A stretch of 44,387 bases of DNA from Akkermansiaceae bacterium (GTDB taxonomy: Bacteria; Verrucomicrobiota; Verrucomicrobiia; Verrucomicrobiales; Akkermansiaceae). Position numbers and translations under genes: made by a program. Each line of letters begins with the position of its first letter. Position 1 is the first letter of the stretch. The notes under the pieces are model-generated. The model saw only the letters and a program-made list of their open reading frames with translations, searched no databases and was not told the origin of the DNA. Of the stretch, positions 33,598 through 40,167 are shown one piece after another. The DNA lies in assembly GCA_029866215.1 (NCBI GenBank), contig JARWZU010000076.1:1-44387 (forward strand). The letters are read 5' to 3'.

Positions 33598-35169
33598 ATG
33601 AACTCCAAACCTGTATTTCTCTACGACACAACCTTGCGTGATGGAACGCAGGGCGAAGGATTCCAGCTTTCCGGACTCGATAAACTCCGAATTGCGCAGC
33701 GCTTGGATGAGTTCGGCATCGACTACATCGAAGGGGGTTGGCCAGGCTCAAACCCGAAGGACATCGAGTTTTTCCGCGAGGCGAAAAACCTAAAACTCAA
33801 GCATGCCAAACTCGCGGCATTTGGATCCACTCGCCGCGCGGACACCGCCGTGGGAGACGATCCACAAGTCCGCTTGCTGTTAGAGGCCGAGACGCCGGTC
33901 GTAACGATTTTCGGAAAAAGCTGGGAACTTCAAGTCACCGAAGTGCTCCGAACCACGGTGGAGGAAAACCAAGCGATGATCCGCGATACGGTCGCACACC
34001 TTGTGAGCCATGGCCGCGAGGTGATCTATGATGCGGAACATTTTTTCGACGGCTACAAGGACTCGCCCGCCCACGCGTTGGCGACTCTGCAAGCGGCGGC
34101 CGATGGCGGTGCGGCGTGCTTGGTGCTTTGCGATACGAATGGTGGCACACTCCCATCCGAGATTGTCGAAATCTGCGAGGCGGTGAAGGTCCACCTGCCT
34201 AACTGCTCCGTCGGCATTCACACCCACAACGATTGCGAGCTTGCGGTTGCCAATGCCATCGCAGCGGTTGGCGCGGGGGCAACTCAAATCCAAGGCACGA
34301 TCAATGGTTATGGTGAACGCACGGGAAATTGCAACCTGACGTCGGTCATTCCCATCCTCCAGTTGAAGATGGCGATGCCCGTGGTTCCGCACTTGGAGCA
34401 ATTGCGTGACCTTTCTTATTTCGTGGATGATGTTTCTAATAATCCGCACTTCGCCCGCGCCGCATTCGTCGGACGCACCGCATTTGCTCACAAGGGCGGC
34501 ATGCACGTGAATGCCGTGCAGAAGCTCGCGCGCAGCTATGAACACATCGTTCCCGGCAGTGTTGGAAATAGCCAAAACATTCTCGTCTCGGAACTCAGCG
34601 GTCAGTCGAATATTCTCATCAAGGCCCAAGAGCTCGGGCTTCCGTTAGAAAAAGGCTCGCCTGAGGCCAGTGCAATTCTGCGCCGCGTGAAGGAGCTTGA
34701 GAATGATGGCTACTCATATGAGGCCGCAGGCGGATCGTTAGAAATCCTCATCCGCCGCGAGTTGGGAAGCTACGTGCGACCTTTCGAGATCAAGGAGTAT
34801 CACACCAGTTTCCGCCAATACCGCGACGGTCACCCGCCAGTCTGCGAGGCGACCGTCAAACTCACGGTCGATGAAACGCCCGAACTCACCGTCGCCGAAG
34901 GTCATGGGGTCATCCACTCGCTCGACCTCGCCCTACGCAAGTCCTTGATTCGATTCTATCCGGAAATCGCTGGGGTTTCGCTCGTTGACTACAAGGTGCG
35001 CATTCTCGATGGCCATGATGCCACGGCGGCCAAGACCCGCGTGTTGATCGTTTCGACCGACGGCGAGTCCACATGGGGCACCGTCGGAGTTTCGGAAAAC
35101 ATCATCGAAGCCAGTTGGCTCGCATTGGTCGATGGCATCGACTTGTTCCTCCAGCGCGCGAAGCGGTAG
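33598..35169 (+). CDS. cimA: Citramalate synthase
   Basis: A 523-residue citramalate synthase, which condenses acetyl-CoA and pyruvate to (R)-citramalate as a threonine-independent entry to isoleucine synthesis. The catalytic domain begins YDTTLRDGTQGEGFQLS, followed by EGGWPGSNPKD, the GIHTHNDCELAVANAIAAV metal/His region and NGYGERTGNCNLTSV. The C-terminal LeuA allosteric domain (from VKLTVDETPELTV) is complete. EGGWPGSNPKD and the length distinguish CimA of the TIGR00977 group from isopropylmalate synthase and homocitrate synthase. The start is the ATG at 33598. Confidence 0.92.
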   Translation: MNSKPVFLYDTTLRDGTQGEGFQLSGLDKLRIAQRLDEFGIDYIEGGWPGSNPKDIEFFREAKNLKLKHAKLAAFGSTRRADTAVGDDPQVRLLLEAETPVVTIFGKSWELQVTEVLRTTVEENQAMIRDTVAHLVSHGREVIYDAEHFFDGYKDSPAHALATLQAAADGGAACLVLCDTNGGTLPSEIVEICEAVKVHLPNCSVGIHTHNDCELAVANAIAAVGAGATQIQGTINGYGERTGNCNLTSVIPILQLKMAMPVVPHLEQLRDLSYFVDDVSNNPHFARAAFVGRTAFAHKGGMHVNAVQKLARSYEHIVPGSVGNSQNILVSELSGQSNILIKAQELGLPLEKGSPEASAILRRVKELENDGYSYEAAGGSLEILIRRELGSYVRPFEIKEYHTSFRQYRDGHPPVCEATVKLTVDETPELTVAEGHGVIHSLDLALRKSLIRFYPEIAGVSLVDYKVRILDGHDATAAKTRVLIVSTDGESTWGTVGVSENIIEASWLALVDGIDLFLQRAKR

Positions 35170-35181
35170 TTCAAAGCGGTC

Positions 35182-35232
35182 AGAGAATCTTCGATTGGCT
35201 CTCAAGCGACGAATCGAACGTTAGAATTCTCT
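35182..35232 (+). repeat. Nested inverted repeat after cimA
   Basis: AGAGAAT (35182-35188) can pair with ATTCTCT (35226-35232), and inside it TTCGATT (35190-35196) with AATCGAA (35212-35218), giving a two-part stem. It lies 12 bases after the cimA stop and may protect or end the transcript. No T-tract follows. Confidence 0.4.
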
Positions 35233-35358
35233 CGCCGCGTTGGGGGCGTTGAGAATCCCTGTTCCACCAAGCCTTCGGCGGGAAGCTCCGGTAAACCTAG
35301 CAACCGCGTTGAGATTTTCTGATTTCCTCCACCCGTTCACAACGCTACATTTCCACCC

Positions 35359-35781
35359 ATGAGCAGCTCCGACATCCGCTGGCTCGAGCGCTTCGACAAT
35401 TTCAAGCGGGCGTGCGCCACCCTGCGACGTGCAGTGGACTTGTCCGAGCAGCGCGGACTTTCAGAGTTGGAGCAACAAGGGCTGATCCAAGGGTTCGAGT
35501 TCACTCATGAGCTGGCTTGGAATGTTTTAAAGGACTATCTGGAGGAGCAAGGGTTTGTCGGAATCATCGGATCGAAAAACGCGACGCGGGAAGCATTCAA
35601 AAACAGCCTTCTCACAGACGGTCAGGTGTGGATGGACATGATCAAGGCCCGCAACCAGACATCCCACACCTACAAAACGGAAGTCGCCGAGGAAATTGCC
35701 AAAGATGTTCTCACGCGGTTTTTTTCCGCCTTCGTGGAAATGGAAAATCGTTTCCAGATCCTTAGCCAAGCCTCCGAATGA
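35359..35781 (+). CDS. hepT: HepT-like HEPN toxin (HI0074 family)
   Basis: A 140-residue all-helical HEPN protein of the HI0074 family. The HEPN RNase motif RX4HXY is present as RNQTSHTY, with R98, H103 and Y105. In the HepT/MntA toxin-antitoxin type the HEPN toxin cleaves RNA, and its tyrosine is AMPylated by the nucleotidyltransferase partner. The next gene supplies that partner, overlapping by four bases (ATGA). This order, toxin first, is usual. The start is the ATG at 35359. Older annotations call this a nucleotidyltransferase substrate-binding protein. Confidence 0.85.
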   Translation: MSSSDIRWLERFDNFKRACATLRRAVDLSEQRGLSELEQQGLIQGFEFTHELAWNVLKDYLEEQGFVGIIGSKNATREAFKNSLLTDGQVWMDMIKARNQTSHTYKTEVAEEIAKDVLTRFFSAFVEMENRFQILSQASE

Positions 35782-36125
35782 ATGCCGACCTTTTTGGACT
35801 GCCACCTGCCGCCTTGGAAAAGATCCAGAGTGTGCTGGCCGCGCACCCTGATGTGGAGCAGGCCATCCTTTACGGCTCGCGGGCGAAGGGAAATTACAAG
35901 CTGGGTTCGGATATCGATCTGACGCTGGTAGGAAGCGGATTGGTTTATCGTGATTTGCTCAACATCATGGATGAGCTGGACGATTTGCTCCTGCCCTACA
36001 CGATTGATCTTTCGATCCTCGAAATGATCGATCACGCGGGCTTGCGTGAACACATCGAGCGGGTGGGTCAGGAATTTTACCGCCGGCAGGAGCTGGACAT
36101 GCCCCAAGCGGCCAAGTCGCCATAA
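35778..36125 (+). CDS. mntA: MntA-like nucleotidyltransferase antitoxin
   Basis: A 115-residue minimal nucleotidyltransferase (HI0073/MNT family). The catalytic motif GSX10DXD is seen as GSRAKGNYKLGSDIDL, with G33, S34 and D45/D47; the third acidic residue lies in the TIDLSIL strand. It is expected to AMPylate and silence the HepT partner. The gene overlaps hepT by ATGA at 35778-35781, so the two are translated together. The ending (ELDMPQAAKSP) is not conserved. Confidence 0.85.
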   Translation: MNADLFGLPPAALEKIQSVLAAHPDVEQAILYGSRAKGNYKLGSDIDLTLVGSGLVYRDLLNIMDELDDLLLPYTIDLSILEMIDHAGLREHIERVGQEFYRRQELDMPQAAKSP

Positions 36126-36533
36126 TCCTTTCATCCGCAGTTAGAGGGATGACGAGGAGCGCAAGTACTCATCCTGTCGGCGTTTGAAAACGAAAACCAA
36201 TGCACCACGGGTCCACCCATTGAGTGCAAGAGAGCTGAATTTCAAATTCCTGCCTGCAGGCGGGCGTTTCCACCACCATTCAATTTCCCACACAAAGTGA
36301 GGTGAGTCCCAAGCGGGCTGTTTTCAGGAAAATGGGGTCAGGGCCAGAACGGTTCGGCATGCTGGGTACTGCGGATTGGCGGGATCAATTGTGACGAAAT
36401 CGTTATTCAGTTTCCCACACAACTTGAGGCGTAAATCATTTAGCGTCGCAAACAACACCCCCCTATTTTCAGCTCCCCCTCTCGCCCTCCACACGGACCA
36501 TCACTGATCACTACCCCCCCGGAAACCTCGACC
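36126..36533. other. 408-base intergenic region with a direct repeat pair
   Basis: No gene was found. Two direct copies of ATTCAATTTCCCACACAA-type sequence followed by two variable bases and TGAGG occur at 36278-36302 and 36406-36430, 128 bases apart, differing at about three positions. The sequence between includes ATGGGGTCAGGGCCAG, which resembles the GGGGTCAGG heads sometimes found near RAYT/REP sequences. The end of the region, just before the amidase, is C-rich. Confidence 0.5.
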
Positions 36534-37364
36534 ATGGCATTCGACAACGTTGGCAAAGTTTGGACCCCAGCCTCCCTCGCCGAGGACATCGCAGGTCGTG
36601 CCGTGCCCGACTGGCTGGACAGCATCACGATCCATCACACGGCCGCCCCAGCCCTCTCGCAGCGCCCCAGAGGATTCACCATCCAGCACATCCGCAACAT
36701 CCAGAATTTTTACAGCAGCCCGAAATCCGCAGGCGGCAAGGGCTGGTCCACCGGCCCCCATCTCTTCATCGACGAAGACCAGATCTTCGGCATGTGCGAT
36801 TTCCGTTCCAAGGGCATCCATGCCACCAGTTTCAACCATCGCTCGCTCGGAATCGAAGTCCTGGGCGACTATGACATCGAGGACCCCCATACCGGCCGCG
36901 GCAAGGCCTGTTGGCTGAACACCGCAGCCACCGTAGGCGTCCTCCTGAAATGGGCCAGCCTCAAGAAAAACACCTCCACCATCCTCTTTCACCGGGACGA
37001 TCCCAAGACGAGGAAATCCTGCCCTGGTAAACGGATCGACAAGAAATGGTTCCTCGATCTCATCCCGGCGGACATCGACCGGTCGTTGGACACCGTGCCT
37101 TTTGAGAAACCGGATGTCGGCATCCCGTGGGACGCCTGGCATTTCGCCGGCGAACAATGGTGCGTGCCCCTCTACGCCTTCATGACCGCCAAGGGCGTGC
37201 CCGCCGCCGAAGTCCTGGCCAACCTGAAGAGCAAAGGCGGCATCATCTACTACGGCGAGGAACTCATCCACGGAGGCTTCTACGTCCCCAAAGGCAAGAC
37301 CCCCAAGCCCGACGAAACCACCTGGGTCCCTGTCCGCAACCTCATCGAGATCCTCCACGCCTGA
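36534..37364 (+). CDS. N-acetylmuramoyl-L-alanine amidase (Amidase_2)
   Basis: A 276-residue peptidoglycan amidase that cuts between MurNAc and the stem peptide. The Amidase_2/PGRP fold shows the Zn ligands at IHHTAAP (first His), LFHRDDPKT (second His) and KSCPGKRID (Cys ligand), plus TGPHLFIDEDQIFGMCDFRS and HRSLGIEVLGDY. The C-terminal ~90 residues (from about 190: WHFAGEQWCVPLYAFMTAKG and on) are not a recognised binding domain. There is no signal peptide, as in phage-type endolysins, so release by holin, lysis or another exporter would be required; alternatively it is a toxin-like effector. Codons are unusually C-ending compared with neighbours. The start is the ATG at 36534, and a heptamer array begins right after the stop. 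Confidence 0.85.
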   Translation: MAFDNVGKVWTPASLAEDIAGRAVPDWLDSITIHHTAAPALSQRPRGFTIQHIRNIQNFYSSPKSAGGKGWSTGPHLFIDEDQIFGMCDFRSKGIHATSFNHRSLGIEVLGDYDIEDPHTGRGKACWLNTAATVGVLLKWASLKKNTSTILFHRDDPKTRKSCPGKRIDKKWFLDLIPADIDRSLDTVPFEKPDVGIPWDAWHFAGEQWCVPLYAFMTAKGVPAAEVLANLKSKGGIIYYGEELIHGGFYVPKGKTPKPDETTWVPVRNLIEILHA

Positions 37365-37365
37365 G

Positions 37366-37484
37366 GCCTCACGCCTCACGCCTCACGCCTCACGCCTCAC
37401 GCCTCACGCCTCACGCCTCACGCCTCACGCCTCACGCCTCACGCCTCACGCCTCACGCCTCACGCCTCACGCCTCACGCCTCAA
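37366..37484. repeat. Heptamer tandem array GCCTCAC, ~17 units
   Basis: Sixteen perfect copies of GCCTCAC, then a seventeenth ending in A, run without interruption from the base after the amidase stop. Because seven is not a multiple of three, translation would cycle through RLTPHAS in every frame; it is not coding. Confidence 0.95.
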
Positions 37485-37603
37485 TTCTCGCTCTAAAACC
37501 ACCATGACCACTCCTCCCCGGGAGCGCCTAGTCCCAGCTAGGCGCGCTAAGGTGCCCCCAAAGAAGTCGTGCGCTATCAAGCTCCATTTTGAGATTCACC
37601 CCG

Positions 37604-37684
37604 GCAATTCACCCCGGCACAACCGAAGGCGGCGACGGAAAGTGCAGCGGCGACGGATCCTCAATCCAACCCACTTCGCGCCCG
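37604..37684 (+). repeat. Dispersed repeat, copy A (left of MazF module)
   Basis: About 80 bases related to 38319-38399 in the same orientation at roughly 85% identity. The best conserved core is GGCGGCGACGGAAAGTGCAG (copy A) or GGCGGCGGCGGAAAGCGCAG (copy B) followed by CGGCGACGGATC. Together with copy B it brackets the DUF104/MazF pair. Confidence 0.7.
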
Positions 37685-37719
37685 CTCTCCCGTCGATACT
37701 TTAGGCATCTAGATTGGAA

Positions 37720-38037
37720 TCACAGCTCCAGCCACTCCCGTAGCAAGGTATCCAGCGCTGCCCGGTCCTGCGCGGTGATTTGTCCGACGACTTTGCGCAC
37801 CAAGCGCGCCTCCACGGTGGAGATTTGCCCCTTGATTCCGCTTGGGACATTCAACCCGGCCTCCGCCCACTGGCTGAGATGAAAATCGGCATTTAGAAGC
37901 TGCGACGTCACCGGCACTACCAAAAGATCGCCCGGCCAACTGCCGTGGCCCACCACGATCGCGGGTCTCACTTTGGAACTGCTCAGATCCGTGAATGGGA
38001 TCGGCAGCAGAACCACATCATCGCGTGAGCAGGACAT
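37720..38037 (-). CDS. MazF/PemK-family toxin
   Basis: A protein of about 105 residues of the PemK/MazF type, an mRNA-cleaving toxin. Family features are an N-terminal [20 protein letters not shown] (the usual RG/GDV...PF.D..S.K.RP pattern), RPAIVV, DLLVVPVTSQ, IKGQISTVEARLVRKVVGQI and a C-terminal helix. It overlaps the upstream antitoxin gene by 20 bases. The ATG at 38037 gives the family start; a longer frame to 38070 adds [11 protein letters not shown] and would overlap even more of the antitoxin. Confidence 0.85.
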   Translation of the reverse strand: MSCSRDDVVLLPIPFTDLSSSKVRPAIVVGHGSWPGDLLVVPVTSQLLNADFHLSQWAEAGLNVPSGIKGQISTVEARLVRKVVGQITAQDRAALDTLLREWLEL

Positions 38038-38230
38038 TGTAAACGTCGTCGGCTTGGTTGTCCCAGACACCCATCAGCGAGCGTTGTCCCTGATCCAGCC
38101 ACTCACGGCGCTCGGAGTCGTCATTGCCGGTCTCAAGCGAGATTTGGACCACCGAGTTCTCGGCCAACTCCAACGGCTCAAGCGGCCGTAGTCTTCCTCC
38201 CTCGTAGATAGCTCGGATGACAACAGTCAT
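38018..38230 (-). CDS. DUF104/AF2212-like antitoxin
   Basis: A 70-residue protein starting [20 protein letters not shown], which is the DUF104/AF2212 antitoxin pattern (xxIxAVYExGxxRPLEPxxLxEG), followed by a variable C-terminus ([14 protein letters not shown]). It is upstream of, and overlaps, the MazF/PemK toxin gene, as expected for a type II pair where the antitoxin is made first. The start is the ATG at 38230. Confidence 0.8.
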   Translation of the reverse strand: MTVVIRAIYEGGRLRPLEPLELAENSVVQISLETGNDDSERREWLDQGQRSLMGVWDNQADDVYNVLLTR

Positions 38231-38318
38231 GCGCGCAGCATACCCGCCATTGGGTTTCGATCAATTCCTTTCTCCCAACACACCATTCCCCGAAAACAAA
38301 AATCTTCAACTTGTCCCA

Positions 38319-38399
38319 GCAATTGATCCCGGCAAAGCCGAAGGCGGCGGCGGAAAGCGCAGCGGCGACGGATCGTCACTCCACCCTCTTCGCGCCGCC
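38319..38399 (+). repeat. Dispersed repeat, copy B (right of MazF module)
   Basis: Partner of 37604-37684 in the same orientation, 715 bases away. It leads directly into the 21-base tandem array. Confidence 0.7.
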
Positions 38400-38413
38400 C
38401 CCTCTGCGCCGAA

Positions 38414-38791
38414 CAGAACCCGCGCTTGCCACAGCAGAACCCGCACTTGCCACAGCAGAACCCGCGCTTGCCACAGCAGAACCCGCACTTGCCACAGCAG
38501 AACCCGCACTTGCCACAGCAGAACCCGCACTTGCCACAGCAGAACCCGCACTTGCCACAGCAAAACCCGCACTTGCCACAGCAGAACCCGCACTTGCCAC
38601 AGCAGAACCCGCACTTGCCACAGCAAAACCCCCACTGCTCGGAGCAGAACTCCCACCGCCGCCAGCGAGACGCTCTCTGCCTCAAGCGAGAAGCTCTCGT
38701 GTCCCAGCGAGAACTCCTCGTGTCTCAGCGAGAATTCCTCGTGTCTCAGCGAGACGCTCTCGCTGGGAGTCGAGAAGCTCTCGTGTCGGAG
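38414..38791. repeat. 18-unit, 21-base tandem array with graded sequence
   Basis: Eighteen 21-base units run in exact register. Units 1-10 (38414-38623) are nearly identical (CAGAACCCGCACTTGCCACAG, with CGCGC in units 1 and 3 and CAAAA in unit 8). Units 11-12 are transitional. Units 13-18 (38666-38791) follow a different consensus, CGAGAANCTCTCGTGTCNCAG, and several of these contain a short hairpin (CGAGA-NNN-TCTCG). Because the period is a multiple of three, most frames on both strands are open (RTRTCHS, NPHLPQQ, LWQVRVL and others); none has a convincing start. Confidence 0.95.
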
Positions 38792-38852
38792 CGAGAGATT
38801 GATGTTCAACGACTTAGCTAAATTCGGTCCCTTCCAGCCTTTTTCAAGCGAT

Positions 38853-39021
38853 CCGCCACTTTCAGTCCCCCGAACTCACTCACATTCGGAGCATTCAGGT
38901 AAAAAGACCTTTTGACTGCCACCTGCTCTTTTACCTGGAAAGCGATACCCTTCGTATCGAACGCGTCATGCACGGCGCACAGGATCTTCCTAACCGCTTG
39001 CTGGAAGATCCTGAGGGATAG
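38853..39021 (+). pseudogene. 3' fragment of a parE-type toxin gene
   Basis: These bases are a near-exact copy of the last 169 bases of the intact parE at 39604-39933 (offset 912). They encode HFQSPELTHIRSIQVKRPFD to the stop at 39019-39021. The 5' two-thirds of the gene is absent, replaced by non-homologous sequence after the 21-base array. One codon differs (GAQDL against GARDL in the intact copy). Confidence 0.9.
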
Positions 39022-39169
39022 GCAGAAAAGTGGCTGTGGCGTCTGTAGAAAAGAAGGGCGGTTGAGCCCACCGCCCCTAACACACTCGCCCCGGTAATGC
39101 CCGCCCAGCGCATCGTCCTCCGCGAGGAGGGCGGTGATGCTGCGGGTGCGGTGGGCGAAGTGTTCGGCT
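38853..39169 (+). repeat. Duplicated 0.3-kb segment, copy 1
   Basis: About 317 bases repeated at 39765-40080, covering the end of parE plus ~150 bases beyond it. Only scattered substitutions and a one-base indel separate the copies. The minus strand of the part beyond parE reads like a real protein fragment (AEHFAHRTRSITALLAEDDA then LGGHYR). Confidence 0.92.
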
Positions 39170-39209
39170 TCGCCGCTGGTGAGGTGGCGGTCATTCGGAT
39201 CGCTCGAAA

Positions 39210-39374
39210 ATGGACTGTTACAGCGCCAAGCTCCGCAAACTCGGCCTGCGCGAGGAAACCATCGGTTACGGGCCGTCGAAGGAAAAGTGGGAGGAGTGGA
39301 ATCGCGATCGGTCGTGAAAGCATCGCAATCCCGATCTGGACAAAATCTGGGAGCGAACTAGGTTCCTTCCATGA
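39210..39374 (+). pseudogene. Broken gene coupled to parD
   Basis: The frame from ATG 39210 encodes MDCYSAKLRKLGLREETIGY then GPSKEKWEEWNRDRS, stops at TGA 39315-39317, and continues in the same frame with KHRNPDLDKIWERTRFLP to TGA 39372-39374. That final TGA overlaps the parD ATG as ATGA. Composition is that of a real gene with a nonsense mutation (likely Trp to stop). The family is not recognised, and the 5' end is uncertain. Confidence 0.5.
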
Positions 39375-39607
39375 CAATTATCCTTCCGCCCGCGCTGAAT
39401 CAGCTTGTGGATCGTCTTGTCCACACGGGTCGTTACGCCGACGAATGCGATGTGGTCCGCGAGGCCTTGCGCGTTCTTGAACGGCAGGAGTTCGACGAAT
39501 CTCCCGCACTGGAAGCGGCCATCCTCGAAGGCATTCATTCTCCGCACCAGCGTTATGATGCCTCTGTCATGGATCGCATCCGCCAGAACGCCGGCTCCAT
39601 GGCATGA
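39371..39607 (+). CDS. parD: ParD-like antitoxin
   Basis: A 78-residue ribbon-helix-helix antitoxin: MTIILPPALNQLVDRLVHTG, then RYADECDVVREALRVLERQE, the ParD pattern, with an acidic C-terminal tail that binds the toxin (YDASVMDRIRQNAGSMA at the end). It overlaps parE by four bases (ATGA at 39604-39607) and its own start overlaps the stop of the broken upstream frame. It probably represses its own promoter as in other ParD systems. Confidence 0.85.
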   Translation: MTIILPPALNQLVDRLVHTGRYADECDVVREALRVLERQEFDESPALEAAILEGIHSPHQRYDASVMDRIRQNAGSMA

Positions 39608-39933
39608 GCCTGGAAGTATCCATTGCCCTGCGGGCGGAGCAGGACATGACCCTGCAGTACCGTTGGTATCTCGAAAATGCCGACCTCGACGTGGCCGAAC
39701 GCTATCTTTTGGCCGTGCATGAAACGATTCAACGCATTGCCGAGTGGCCGGGCCTGGGGTGCCGCCGCCACTTCCAGTCCCCCGAACTCACTCACATTCG
39801 GAGCATTCAGGTAAAAAGACCTTTTGACTGCCACCTGCTCTTTTACCTGGAAAGCGATACCCTTCGTATCGAACGCGTCATGCACGGCGCACGGGATCTT
39901 CCTAACCGCTTGCTGGAAGATCCTGAGGGATAG
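39604..39933 (+). CDS. parE: ParE/RelE-superfamily toxin
   Basis: A 109-residue RelE/ParE fold protein: SLEVSIALRAEQDMTLQYRW, the DLDVAERYLLAVHETIQRIA helix, WPGLGCRR, and IRSIQVKRPFDCHLLFYLES followed by IERVMHGARDLPNRL. ParE toxins block DNA gyrase, whereas RelE toxins cut mRNA; the ParD partner favours the former. The 3' half of this gene also occurs as a remnant at 38853. The gene appears complete. Confidence 0.88.
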   Translation: MSLEVSIALRAEQDMTLQYRWYLENADLDVAERYLLAVHETIQRIAEWPGLGCRRHFQSPELTHIRSIQVKRPFDCHLLFYLESDTLRIERVMHGARDLPNRLLEDPEG

Positions 39934-40080
39934 GCAGAAGAGTGGCTGTGGCGTCTGTGGAAAAAAAGGGCGGTTGAGCCCACCACCCCTCACATACTCA
40001 CTCGGTAATGCCCGCCCAGCGCATCGTCCTCCGCGAGGAGAGCGCTGATGCTGCGGGTGCGGTGGGCGAAGTGTTCGGCT
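39765..40080 (+). repeat. Duplicated 0.3-kb segment, copy 2
   Basis: Partner of 38853-39169. It starts inside parE and ends just before a short frame (LTVIDLIKSGDIPPYSEYPS then IYRM...) that runs to TAA at about 40171, another likely gene fragment. Confidence 0.92.
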
Positions 40081-40167
40081 CACCGTCATCGACCTGATCA
40101 AATCCGGCGACATCCCACCGTATTCCGAATACCCCTCAATATACCGAATGTGCTATTATTTCACACT

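Noticed and set aside
33880-34629. 249-codon minus-strand frame inside cimA
   Set aside because: It is antisense to conserved catalytic blocks of citramalate synthase.
38414-38623. CRISPR-like array
   Set aside because: Units are contiguous with no spacers and 21 bases long; there are no cas genes.
38217-38915. Open frames of 130-230 codons on both strands through the 21-base array
   Set aside because: A period that is a multiple of three keeps most frames open automatically; no frame has a good start or a recognised domain.
39553-40113. 186-codon minus-strand frame over parE
   Set aside because: parE has clear family features and ATGA coupling with parD on the plus strand.
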